DNA of 64,000 bases from an uncultured Erythrobacter sp. (GTDB lineage: Bacteria > Pseudomonadota > Alphaproteobacteria > Sphingomonadales > Sphingomonadaceae), in contig CANNCZ010000001.1 in assembly GCA_947503275.1 (NCBI GenBank), forward strand, positions 930,001-994,000, in the 5' to 3' direction. The position numbers and the translations under genes are program-made. Below are positions 33,718 to 41,869 of this stretch, in pieces. Below the pieces are notes generated by a model. The model did no database searches. It was not told the origin of the DNA and saw nothing but the letters and a program-made list of their open reading frames with translations. Every line of letters begins with the position of its first letter. Within the stretch, counting starts at the first letter, position 1.

Positions 33718-34664
33718 CCCAACCGCGCCTCAATAGCATCCCAGATCATCCCTGCCGTATCGGTGCCGTTGAACTTATCAATCGCCACAATCCCCGTCGG
33801 CGAAGTCACGTTGATCTCGGTCAGCCATTTGCCGCCGATGACGTCGATACCCACAAAGGTCAGGCCTAGGCGCTTCAACTCAGGCCCCATCGCGTCGCAG
33901 ATTTCTTGTTCGCGCTCTGTGAGGCCAGTCGCCTCTGCGCTGCCACCCATGGCTAGGTTGCTGCGGAACTCGCCCTCGCCCGGAATGCGGTTGATCGCGC
34001 CTGCGACTTCGCCGTCGATCAGGACGATGCGTTTGTCGCCCTCCGCCACTTCGGGAAGGAAGGGTTGGACCATATGCGGCTCGGGCCACATCTGATTGAA
34101 CACTTCGAATAAAGCGGTCAGGTTGTCGCCATCGGCGGGCACGCGGAAGATCGCCTTGCCGCCATTGCCATGGATGGGTTTGACCACCACTGCGCCGTGC
34201 TCCGCCATGAATGTGCGCACTTCGTCCACGCTGCGCGTCACGAGGGTCGGCGGCATATATTGGCGATAATCGAGCACCATCACCTTTTCAGGGGCATTGC
34301 GGACATTGGCGGGGTCGTTGACCACCAAAGTCTCGTGCTTGATCCGCTCCAGCAGGTGCGTCGCAGTGATATAGCCCATGTGGAACGGCGGGTCTTGGCG
34401 CATCAGGATCACGTCAATGTCTTTGCCAAGGTCGAGGCGCACGGCCTCCCCTTTCTCAAAGTGATCGCCCTCTACGCGGCGGAGCTTCACCGGATACCCT
34501 TGCGCAAATAGGCGATCATTCGCGTCGAGCGTCAGGCTCTCAACGTGGTACTCAAACACCTCATGCCCCCGCTCCTGCGCGGCCAGCATCAGCGCGAATG
34601 AGCTGTCGCCAGCGATATTGATGTCTTCGATAGGGTCCATTTGGACAGCGATTTTCAGCGGCAT
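33714..34664 (-). CDS. gshB: Glutathione synthetase
   Basis: ATP-grasp enzyme joining gamma-glutamylcysteine and glycine to glutathione, 316 residues. The N-terminus KIAVQMDPIEDINIAGDSSFALMLAAQERGHEV matches the family. ATP-grasp motifs follow: VVKPIHGNGGKAIFRV, MVQPFLPEVAEGDKRIVLIDGEVAGAINRIPGEGEFRSNLAMGGSAEAT and FVGIDVIGGKWLTEINVTSPTG. Length is typical. It is 9 bases downstream of yraN in the rsmI-yraN-gshB unit common in alphaproteobacteria, and overlaps the Imm11-like gene by GTGA. Confidence 0.95.
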   Translation of the reverse strand: MPLKIAVQMDPIEDINIAGDSSFALMLAAQERGHEVFEYHVESLTLDANDRLFAQGYPVKLRRVEGDHFEKGEAVRLDLGKDIDVILMRQDPPFHMGYITATHLLERIKHETLVVNDPANVRNAPEKVMVLDYRQYMPPTLVTRSVDEVRTFMAEHGAVVVKPIHGNGGKAIFRVPADGDNLTALFEVFNQMWPEPHMVQPFLPEVAEGDKRIVLIDGEVAGAINRIPGEGEFRSNLAMGGSAEATGLTEREQEICDAMGPELKRLGLTFVGIDVIGGKWLTEINVTSPTGIVAIDKFNGTDTAGMIWDAIEARLG

Positions 34665-34673
34665 TGTGTGTTC

Positions 34674-35030
34674 CTATGGCATCCAAGCGTTGGGGATGTG
34701 GCGTGGCGGGCTGCCGGGTGCAAGCAGCAGCACGTCGATTGTTATGTCTTCGCCGTCCTGCACATATTCGTGCGCGACCATTTCCACTGCTGCGGCAACA
34801 CGAGCAAGGCGGCGTTCGTCAATGGCGGTGGCAAGGTCAGCGGAACGTTTGCGCCACTTCACCTCGATAAAGGCGACGATGCCGGGTTTGCGAGCGATCA
34901 GGTCAATCTCGCCGACTTTGGTCTTCACGCGCTGCGCGACAATGTGCCACCCCTGCTGCATCAACCATTGCGCCGCTTGCGCCTCGGCCTCGCGCCCTTT
35001 GCGTTCCGCGATTTCGCGTTTGGCGCTCAT
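34674..35030 (-). CDS. YraN family protein (UPF0102, endonuclease-like fold)
   Basis: The 118-residue protein starts MSAKREIAERKGREAEAQAAQWLMQQGWHIVAQRVKTKVGEIDLIARKPGIVAFIEVKWR. This contains the G-x-E-x-A-A helix and GEIDLIA...FIEVK motif of the restriction-endonuclease-like YraN family. The Asp, Glu and Lys would form the PD-(D/E)xK site. The family is universal in proteobacteria but of uncertain biochemical role. It overlaps the rsmI stop by 4 bases (35027-35030) and precedes gshB. Confidence 0.88.
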   Translation of the reverse strand: MSAKREIAERKGREAEAQAAQWLMQQGWHIVAQRVKTKVGEIDLIARKPGIVAFIEVKWRKRSADLATAIDERRLARVAAAVEMVAHEYVQDGEDITIDVLLLAPGSPPRHIPNAWMP

Positions 35031-35920
35031 TCGCCTTTGATCTCAACCGCGCGGGTATAGAGCGTCTGGCGGTCCAATCCGGTGAGCTTGGCGACTTTGC
35101 CAGCGGCCTTGCTGGGGCTGGCCTCTTGCAACGCATCGCGCAGTAGCTCGTCGGGATCTGCGGTGTTGGTGGCTGCAACTGGCGGACCGATCAGAAGCAC
35201 AATCTCCCCCTTGGGCGGATGCGCAGCGTAGTGTTCTGCCAAGTCTCCGGCAAAACCGGTGCGGCATTCCTCATGCAATTTGGTCAGTTCGCGTGCGACC
35301 GCAATTTCACGCTGCGGCCATATCTCGGCAAGCATTCGCAAAGTCCGCTCCAATCGCGGCCCTGTCTCGTAGAAAACCAACGTCGTTTCAATCGCGCCCA
35401 ATTCGTCAAGGGTGTCGCGCCGCGCTTTGTCCTTCACCGGCAGGAAGCCAGCAAACAGGAACCGATCATTGGGCAGGCCGGAGAGCGTCAATCCCGCAAC
35501 TGCTGCGCAGGCCCCCGGTATCGTGGTCACTGCAACGCCTGCCGCGCGCGCCTCTCGAACCAAGCGATAGCCGGGATCAGAGATCAAAGGCGTGCCTGCA
35601 TCACTGACCAAAGCGACCGCTTCGCTCGCAGCACGCTCAATCAATCGCGTTCTTACGTCAGCCGACGCATGGTCATCATAACGCTGCATTCGCGTGGTCG
35701 CGCTCACCGCCTTCAGCAATTTGCCTGTCACCCGCGTGTCTTCGCATGCGATCACATTGACCCGGCGCAATACGTCGACAGCACGCATCGTTACATCGCC
35801 AAGATTGCCAATCGGCGTCGCGACAATATAGAGACCCGGTTCAAGAGGTTCAAAAGGGACTGATTCAATGTCTTGCGTATCCACGTGAGGCTTAATGAAG
35901 CAGCGATCAGGGGTCGGCAA
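35027..35920 (-). CDS. rsmI: 16S rRNA 2'-O-methyltransferase RsmI
   Basis: SAM-dependent methylase of C1402 of 16S rRNA, 297 residues as drawn. The core starts GLYIVATPIGNLGDVTMRAVDVLRRVNVIACEDTRVTGKLL, then LVSDAGTPLISDPGYRLVREA and IPGACAAVAGLTLSGLPNDRFLFAGFLPVKDKAR, all characteristic of this tetrapyrrole-methylase-like family. The first ATG at 35920 leaves only 2 bases to the divergent lipoprotein start and adds a 25-residue leader with no Shine-Dalgarno. GTG 35884, giving MDTQDIESVPFEPLEPGLY, may be the real start. The downstream partners are yraN and gshB. Confidence 0.93.
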   Translation of the reverse strand: MPTPDRCFIKPHVDTQDIESVPFEPLEPGLYIVATPIGNLGDVTMRAVDVLRRVNVIACEDTRVTGKLLKAVSATTRMQRYDDHASADVRTRLIERAASEAVALVSDAGTPLISDPGYRLVREARAAGVAVTTIPGACAAVAGLTLSGLPNDRFLFAGFLPVKDKARRDTLDELGAIETTLVFYETGPRLERTLRMLAEIWPQREIAVARELTKLHEECRTGFAGDLAEHYAAHPPKGEIVLLIGPPVAATNTADPDELLRDALQEASPSKAAGKVAKLTGLDRQTLYTRAVEIKGE

Positions 35921-35922
35921 GA

Positions 35923-37134
35923 ATGAAGCTTACGGTAAAACCGGATTTCGTAGCGAACACGTTTCGCGCGTTTCTGTCAGGATTGAATAAGCGCAATCTC
36001 GCGCTCGCAGGGACGGCTGCGCTTTTGGGTGGCTGTTCGGTCATTCCCAAGACTGAAACCGTCTCCACCGGCCCTGCGCCGACGCCGACGCCGCAACCCA
36101 GTGCAACCGCCCTGCCCAGCGACACAACCCGCCACCGGGTTGCGCTGCTTGTTCCACTATCGGGCACCACGGCAGAGGTTGGTCAAGCGCTAGCCAATGC
36201 GACCACGATGGCCCTGCTCGATACCAATGCGGAAAACCTTCGCATCACGACATATGACACCGGACGCGGCGCTTCGGCGGCCGCGCGTCAGGCGATTGCC
36301 GATGGCAACAAACTGATCCTCGGCCCCTTGCTTGCGGACAATGTTCCCTCGGTTCAAGCAGCCGCCCGGCCAGCGAACGTCCCCGCCATCGCATTCAGCA
36401 ACGATTCGAGCGTCGCCAGCGCCGATGTGTTTGTGATGGGGCACATTCCAGAGCAATCAATCGAGCGCTCCATCCAATATGCCCGCAATAACGGCTCGGC
36501 CAATTTCAGCGCTCTTTTGCCAGAGGGTGACTACGGGCAGCGCTCATACAATGCGCTTCAAAATTCCCTGCGCGAATATGGCGGCAGCTTGGTTGCGTTT
36601 GAGCGGTATTCACGCGGAAACACGTCGATTGTCGGGGCGGCTCAGCGGCTGCGCACACGCGGCGGATACGACACCGTTCTGATCGCTGATGGCGCACGGC
36701 TCGCAGTCCAGGCAGCGGGCGAATTGCGCTCTGATGGAGCAACCGGCGCGCGCATCCTTGGTACGGAACTGTGGAGCGGCGAATCCACCCTCACCCGCTC
36801 TTCTGCGGTGAATGGCGCGTTGTTCTCTGCCGTCTCAGATGGCCGGTTCCGCCGGTTCTCGGAGAGTTACGAGGCGCGCTTTGGTAATCGCCCGCATCGG
36901 ATCGCGACGCTTGGTTACGATTCGGTCCTGCTGACATTGCGCGTTGCGCGTGATTGGCGTGTGGGCAGCCGCTTCCCTGTGAACATGCTTTATGATCGCG
37001 GCGGATTCTTGGGCGTTGATGGCCCTTTCCGCTTTGATCGCAACGGTGTGGCAGAGCGTGCTCTTGAAGTGCGCGAAGTGCGCGGCAACCAAATTGTCGA
37101 GGTTGATGCGGCTCCAACCACCTTTGGTCGCTGA
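35923..37134 (+). CDS. Penicillin-binding protein activator, LpoA-like lipoprotein
   Basis: The 403-residue lipoprotein has a lipobox ending GGC (Cys38). Its n-region of about 22 residues is rather long. A Pro-rich mature start is followed by a periplasmic-binding-protein-like fold: RVALLVPLSGTTAEVGQALANATTMALLD, then LILGPLLADNVPSVQAAARPANVPAIAFSND. LpoA-type proteins activate bifunctional penicillin-binding protein PBP1a from the outer membrane; the alphaproteobacterial relatives are commonly annotated so. The amino-acid-binding ABC receptor interpretation is the alternative. It is divergent from rsmI with almost no gap and followed by parE. Confidence 0.8.
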   Translation: MKLTVKPDFVANTFRAFLSGLNKRNLALAGTAALLGGCSVIPKTETVSTGPAPTPTPQPSATALPSDTTRHRVALLVPLSGTTAEVGQALANATTMALLDTNAENLRITTYDTGRGASAAARQAIADGNKLILGPLLADNVPSVQAAARPANVPAIAFSNDSSVASADVFVMGHIPEQSIERSIQYARNNGSANFSALLPEGDYGQRSYNALQNSLREYGGSLVAFERYSRGNTSIVGAAQRLRTRGGYDTVLIADGARLAVQAAGELRSDGATGARILGTELWSGESTLTRSSAVNGALFSAVSDGRFRRFSESYEARFGNRPHRIATLGYDSVLLTLRVARDWRVGSRFPVNMLYDRGGFLGVDGPFRFDRNGVAERALEVREVRGNQIVEVDAAPTTFGR

Positions 37135-37154
37135 TATCGGCGCAAAACGGATCA

Positions 37155-37173
37155 ACCCCTCCTTGTGAGGGGT
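37155..37173 (+). terminator. Hairpin after the LpoA-like gene, no U-run
   Basis: ACCCCTC (37155-37161) pairs perfectly with GAGGGGT (37167-37173) around a 5-base loop, 21 bases after the LpoA-like stop and before parE. It lacks a following T run (GGCACGG), so it is at best a weak or factor-assisted terminator. Confidence 0.35.
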
Positions 37174-37198
37174 GGCACGGACTGCCTATATCAAGGGT

Positions 37199-39175
37199 AT
37201 GTCCGATGATCTGTTTGAAAACACGCCCACATCCAGCGGCGATTATGATTCCTCCTCCATTGAGGTGCTTGAGGGATTAGAACCCGTTCGCCGCCGCCCC
37301 GGCATGTATATTGGCGGGACCGATGATCGCGCGCTGCATCATCTGGCTGCTGAAGTGCTCGACAACGCCATGGATGAGGCGGTCGCGGGCCATGCGAACC
37401 GCATCGAGATGCGCCTTGAAGAAGGCAACGTCCTATCAATCACGGACAATGGGCGCGGCATTCCGGTGGATGAGCATCCGAAGTTCCCCGGTAAATCAAC
37501 ACTGGAGGTGATCCTTTCCACCCTGCACTCGGGCGGTAAGTTCTCTGGTAAGGCCTATGCAACCAGCGGCGGTCTGCACGGCGTCGGGGTTAGCGTGGTC
37601 AACGCGCTATCATCACTGACACGAGTCGAAGTCGCCCGCGACAAACAGCTTTACGCGCAGGAATTCTCCAAGGGGCAAACACTGGGCCCCATCGAAACCG
37701 TTGGCTCTGCTCCCAATCGCCGCGGGACCACTGTCACCTTTACTCCCGATACGGAGATATTCGGCGACCGCGCATTCAAACCGCATCGCTTGTTCAAACT
37801 CGCCCGGTCTAAGGCGTACCTGTTTGCAGGGGTCGAGATCCGATGGAAATGCGCAGAGAGCCTTGTCAGCGATGACGTGCCCGCAGAGGCAGTGTTCAAA
37901 TTTCCGGGCGGATTGGCGGATCATTTGGCCGAACAAGTCGGCACGCGCGAATGCGTGACCGCTGAACCGTTCACCGGGCGTCAGGATTTCGCAGACAGCC
38001 AAGGCCGCGTGGAATGGGCCATCGCTTGGCCGCTGTATTCCGACGGCTCGACAAGCTGGTACTGCAACACCGTGCCCACCCCCGATGGCGGCACCCACGA
38101 ACAAGGCGTCCGCGGCGCATTGACCAAGGCTCTGCGCGCATTTGGCGAATTGACGGGCACGAAGAAAGCCAAGGACATTTCCGCCGATGATGTGATGACC
38201 GGTGGGGAAGTCATGCTCAGCGTCTTTATCCGCGATCCGCAATTCCAGTCGCAGACAAAAGACCGCCTGACATCGCCAGAGGCCGCGCGTTTGGTTGAGG
38301 CCGCTGTGCGCGATCACTTTGACCATTTCCTCACCGACAATATGGATCGCGGCAAGGCGCTGCTCGGTGAAGTGATGGAGCGCATGGACGAACGCCTGCG
38401 CCGCAAGCAAGAGCGCGAGATCAAGCGCAAGACCGCCACCAATGCGAAGAAGCTACGTTTGCCCGGCAAGCTCACCGATTGCAGCGGCGAAGGCGAGCGT
38501 GAGACCGAATTGTTTATCGTGGAGGGGGATTCAGCGGGAGGCAGCGCGAAACAAGCGCGCGACCGCAAAAGCCAAGCGATCCTGCCAATTCGCGGTAAAA
38601 TCCTGAATGTCGCCAGCGCCACCGCTGACAAAATCCGCGCCAATTCCGAGATTGCCGACCTGACGCTCGCCATGGGTTGTGGCACGCGCAAGGAATGCGA
38701 TGCGAACGATCTGCGCTATGACCGCATCATCATCATGACCGACGCGGATGTCGATGGCGCGCATATCGCAACCCTGTTGATGACGTTCTTCTTTCAGGAA
38801 ATGTCCGCGATTGTGCGCGATGGGCGGCTCTATCTGGCGCAGCCCCCGCTTTATAAGCTCACCGCTGGCAAAGAGAGCCGCTACGCCCGCGATGACGCAC
38901 ACCGTGCCGAGTTGGAGGCGACCGTCTTCAAAGGCAAAAAGGTCGAAGTTGGTCGGTTTAAGGGGCTCGGTGAGATGAACCCAGGGCAGCTGCGCGAAAC
39001 CACCATGAACCCGGACACACGATCCCTCATCCGCATCACCCTGCCCGCAGAATTTGAAAAGCGCGCAAGTGTGAAGGAATTGGTCGACCAACTCATGGGC
39101 CGCAACCCAGAACACCGCTTCAACTTCATCCAAAACCGTGCAGGTGAGATGGATCGCGATATGATTGATGCCTAA
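37199..39175 (+). CDS. parE: DNA topoisomerase IV subunit B
   Basis: Type IIA topoisomerase ATPase and toprim subunit that separates daughter chromosomes, 658 residues from ATG 37199. The GHKL ATPase motifs are VLDNAMDEAVAGH, ITDNGRGIPVDEHP and TSGGLHGVGVSVVNALS. The toprim domain shows ELFIVEGDSAGGSAKQARDRKSQAILPIRGKILNVASA and IIMTDADVDGAHIATLL. The shorter C-terminal region and the GTKKAKDISADDVMTGG segment favour ParE over GyrB. A longer frame opening at 37172 begins with non-conserved MARTAYIKG. Its end overlaps the next gene. Confidence 0.94.
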   Translation: MSDDLFENTPTSSGDYDSSSIEVLEGLEPVRRRPGMYIGGTDDRALHHLAAEVLDNAMDEAVAGHANRIEMRLEEGNVLSITDNGRGIPVDEHPKFPGKSTLEVILSTLHSGGKFSGKAYATSGGLHGVGVSVVNALSSLTRVEVARDKQLYAQEFSKGQTLGPIETVGSAPNRRGTTVTFTPDTEIFGDRAFKPHRLFKLARSKAYLFAGVEIRWKCAESLVSDDVPAEAVFKFPGGLADHLAEQVGTRECVTAEPFTGRQDFADSQGRVEWAIAWPLYSDGSTSWYCNTVPTPDGGTHEQGVRGALTKALRAFGELTGTKKAKDISADDVMTGGEVMLSVFIRDPQFQSQTKDRLTSPEAARLVEAAVRDHFDHFLTDNMDRGKALLGEVMERMDERLRRKQEREIKRKTATNAKKLRLPGKLTDCSGEGERETELFIVEGDSAGGSAKQARDRKSQAILPIRGKILNVASATADKIRANSEIADLTLAMGCGTRKECDANDLRYDRIIIMTDADVDGAHIATLLMTFFFQEMSAIVRDGRLYLAQPPLYKLTAGKESRYARDDAHRAELEATVFKGKKVEVGRFKGLGEMNPGQLRETTMNPDTRSLIRITLPAEFEKRASVKELVDQLMGRNPEHRFNFIQNRAGEMDRDMIDA

Positions 39176-39539
39176 AGGCGGGAAGTACCCCGACCCGCGC
39201 GAAGAGGACATTATGGCGGGCGACCGCCGGCTATCGCGCCCGGATTCGTCCTTACCGGATTGGGAAATGCCCGATGCGGCCTATCGCCCCATTCCCATCG
39301 CTTGGTTCGCAGGGGCGTTCCTGCTGCAAATGGTGGTTCTGTTTGGGATATTCATAGTTCTGGTAAATCAAAGTGGCTGGATCACCATTGCATTGTCCAG
39401 CCTCGTAACCGGCGCGATTGGAATGTGGACGTGGGACCGGGGAATGCGTGATGCTGGCACCGGGTGGAAAGTCACAACGATCGCAATGCTGGTGGTCCAA
39501 CTCGCCTTCATTTGCCTTGGGGCAAGCGCCCGGATTTAG
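39168..39539 (+). CDS. Small two- to three-helix membrane protein, unknown
   Basis: The 123-residue product starts at ATG 39168, overlapping the last codons of parE, with a second in-frame ATG at 39213. After a hydrophilic 40-residue N-terminus (PDPREEDIMAGDRRLSRPDSSL) come three hydrophobic segments: WFAGAFLLQMVVLFGIFIVLV, WITIALSSLVTGAIGMW, and VTTIAMLVVQLAFICLG. No family is recognised. The tight overlap suggests coupling to parE, but no link to chromosome segregation is shown. Confidence 0.65.
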   Translation: MPKGGKYPDPREEDIMAGDRRLSRPDSSLPDWEMPDAAYRPIPIAWFAGAFLLQMVVLFGIFIVLVNQSGWITIALSSLVTGAIGMWTWDRGMRDAGTGWKVTTIAMLVVQLAFICLGASARI

Positions 39540-39557
39540 CCTTGGCTATGGAGTGAA

Positions 39558-39596
39558 TGGGGGCTTAGAAGGAGCAATTGCCTTTGGGAGCCCCCA
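39558..39596 (+). promoter_or_regulatory. Hairpin abutting the start codon of the serine hydrolase gene
   Basis: TGGGGGCT (39558-39565) pairs with AGCCCCCA (39589-39596), and the next bases are the start codon ATG 39597. An AAGGAG-like sequence (39569-39574) lies in the loop, 22 bases from the ATG, so folding could affect ribosome access. It could also be a terminator arm of the upstream gene. Confidence 0.4.
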
Positions 39597-40901
39597 ATGA
39601 AGTCCATTGTTTTTGCCGCCCTATTCACAAGCTCGATCTGTGCGATGGGTTCATCTGCGCTTGCGCAGGATAGCGAAGCCACTGCTGAGCGAACCGCCGA
39701 ACAATCCGCGCTCCAAATGCGCGCCGATCAGATTGTGGCATTGCTCAATCGCGAGATTGAGCCGCAGGAGGTTTTTACAGATGGATTTCTGGCCGCGGTG
39801 CCGCCTGAACAGATTGACGCGCTATCTGAGCAACTGACCGGAGAATTCGGCCCCGCGATTGCAGTCGAAGCGCTTGATCCCCCCGACGGCACGCGCGCAA
39901 GTTTGGCCATCCGGTTGGAGCGGGCAATCACCCGAGGCGGGATTGCAATTGATCCCAACGACGACAACCGAGTGAGCGAATTGCTCTTCCAAAACTTTGA
40001 CCCGATTGAAAGCAGTCCGGCAGAGATTGAGGCCGATCTCGCTGCGCTACCGGGCAAAGTCACTTGGTGGTTTGGCGCGCTTAATGGATCGGACCCGATC
40101 ATCGCCAATGCGCCGGGTGATCAGATGCCGCTCGGCTCCACGTTCAAGATTTACGTACTCGCCGCGCTGGCTCGTGAAGTGGCAGACGGCAAGCGCAGCT
40201 GGGACGATGTCGTCACACTGGGCGATTTGCGCAGCTTTCCCAGTGGGATGATGCAAGATTGGCCCAGTGATGCGCCGGTTACGTTGGAGACGCTCGCCAG
40301 CTTGATGATCTCCATCAGCGACAACACCGCAACCGATGCTCTTATCCGGGTATTGGGACGCGATGTTGTGATGGAAACCCTGATCGATAGCGGGCACAGC
40401 CAGCCTGAACTCAACGATCCGTTCCTGACCACGCGTGAGATGTTTATGCTCAAAGGCGGCCCCGCCGGTCGTCTTGGCACCTATGCGGCGGGCGATGCCG
40501 GCGTGCGCGCGCAAATCCTCGATGGGTTGGAGGCGCAGCCGGTTGAACAAAGCCGGATACAGGCGGCGTTTTCGGGCGGGCCGATTGCGTTGGATGTGGA
40601 ATGGTTTGGCAATGCGGCCGATCTGGCGGCGCTCTACCAATTCATGCTCGAAAATGCCGATCTCCGCGCGTTTGAAATCATGGCGATCAACCCCCAGACC
40701 AGCGACGCTACCGAGCAATTGTGGAACTATGTGGGCTATAAAGGCGGCTCGGAGCCCGGCGTGCTCAACTTGACTTGGTTCCTCACCAGCAAAGCCGGTG
40801 TCGATCACGCGCTCATCCTGAGCTGGCGCAATGAAGACGCCAATTTGGATCAAGACGCGATGGAGGCCATCGCACAGCGCATTCTGCGCCTCCCACAATA
40901 A
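39597..40901 (+). CDS. Secreted serine hydrolase, class A beta-lactamase superfamily
   Basis: The 434-residue protein has a signal peptide (SIVFAALFTSSICAMGSSALAQ). Residues ~25-150 form an N-terminal domain without known motif. The C-terminal part has the beta-lactamase/PBP landmarks: S-x-x-K in GSTFKIYV (Ser181, Lys184), SDN at 241-243 (ISISDNTATDAL), and a KGG in NYVGYKGGSEPG. The class A general-base Glu of the omega loop is not evident, so antibiotic hydrolysis is doubtful. It could be a D,D-peptidase-like or esterase-like enzyme. It is preceded by a hairpin touching the start codon. Location is periplasmic or secreted. Confidence 0.82.
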   Translation: MKSIVFAALFTSSICAMGSSALAQDSEATAERTAEQSALQMRADQIVALLNREIEPQEVFTDGFLAAVPPEQIDALSEQLTGEFGPAIAVEALDPPDGTRASLAIRLERAITRGGIAIDPNDDNRVSELLFQNFDPIESSPAEIEADLAALPGKVTWWFGALNGSDPIIANAPGDQMPLGSTFKIYVLAALAREVADGKRSWDDVVTLGDLRSFPSGMMQDWPSDAPVTLETLASLMISISDNTATDALIRVLGRDVVMETLIDSGHSQPELNDPFLTTREMFMLKGGPAGRLGTYAAGDAGVRAQILDGLEAQPVEQSRIQAAFSGGPIALDVEWFGNAADLAALYQFMLENADLRAFEIMAINPQTSDATEQLWNYVGYKGGSEPGVLNLTWFLTSKAGVDHALILSWRNEDANLDQDAMEAIAQRILRLPQ

Positions 40902-40994
40902 GACGCTGCCAATTCGAATAGGGTCCTGCCCTCTTGCGCCTGAGCGCCCAGCCCCTTATCGCGCCACACAAATATCCGTTTTGAAGGGAAACTC

Positions 40995-41852
40995 ATGAGC
41001 GACGAACAGCGTTTTGACGGCACTAGCGACTACATCGCGACAGATGATCTGAAAGTTGCGGTCAATGCCGCCGTTACCTTGCGCCGCCCACTGCTCGTCA
41101 AAGGGGAGCCTGGAACCGGTAAAACCGTCCTTGCGCATGAGATTTCTAAAGCCATCGGCGCCCCGCTGATCGAATGGAACATCAAGTCCACCACGAAAGC
41201 GCAACAGGGCCTCTACGAATATGATGCGGTTGCGCGTCTTCGCGATGGTCAACTGGGCGAAGAGCGCGTCCATGACATCCGCAATTACATCAAAAAGGGC
41301 AAATTGTGGGAGGCCTTCACCTCCGAACAGCTCCCCGTTTTGTTGATTGATGAGATCGATAAGGCCGACATCGAATTCCCGAACGATCTGTTGCAGGAAC
41401 TCGACCGGATGAGCTTCGACGTTTACGAGACGCAGGAGCGGATCGAAGCGAAAGAGCGCCCGATTGTGGTCATCACATCGAACAATGAAAAGGAATTGCC
41501 CGACGCATTTTTGCGCCGTTGTTTCTTCCACTACATCAAGTTCCCAGACCGCGACACGATGCAGTCAATCATCGACGTGCACTATCCGGGTATCCAAAAG
41601 GCGCTCGTGAAAAAGGCGATGGATATCTTTTATGAGCTGCGCGAAGTGCCCGGTCTGAAGAAGAAGCCATCAACCAGCGAACTGCTCGATTGGCTGAAGC
41701 TGTTGCTTAGCGAAGATATGCCATTGGAAGTGTTACAAGACGCCAATCCAAACAGCGCGATCCCGCCTCTGCACGGTGCATTGCTCAAAAACGAGCAGGA
41801 CGTGATGCTGTTTGAACGCCTCGCATTCATGGCCCGCCGCAACCCGACCTAA
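40995..41852 (+). CDS. MoxR-family AAA+ ATPase
   Basis: The 285-residue protein has Walker A GEPGTGKT (37-44), Walker B VLLIDEIDKAD near 120, and sensor-1-like VVITSNNEKELPDAFLRRC. MoxR ATPases act as chaperone-like modulators for metal insertion or stress proteins and usually lie next to a VWA-domain partner. The partner here is 1.57 kb downstream on the same strand, beyond the chemoreceptor gene. GAAGGGAAACTC precedes the ATG, a good ribosome site. The target complex is unknown. Confidence 0.92.
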   Translation: MSDEQRFDGTSDYIATDDLKVAVNAAVTLRRPLLVKGEPGTGKTVLAHEISKAIGAPLIEWNIKSTTKAQQGLYEYDAVARLRDGQLGEERVHDIRNYIKKGKLWEAFTSEQLPVLLIDEIDKADIEFPNDLLQELDRMSFDVYETQERIEAKERPIVVITSNNEKELPDAFLRRCFFHYIKFPDRDTMQSIIDVHYPGIQKALVKKAMDIFYELREVPGLKKKPSTSELLDWLKLLLSEDMPLEVLQDANPNSAIPPLHGALLKNEQDVMLFERLAFMARRNPT

Positions 41853-41869
41853 AAGCTCGCGATGGGTGC

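Noticed and set aside
39597..40901. Beta-lactam resistance gene
   Set aside because: The omega-loop glutamate is not evident, the protein carries an extra domain and the family is wider than lactamases.
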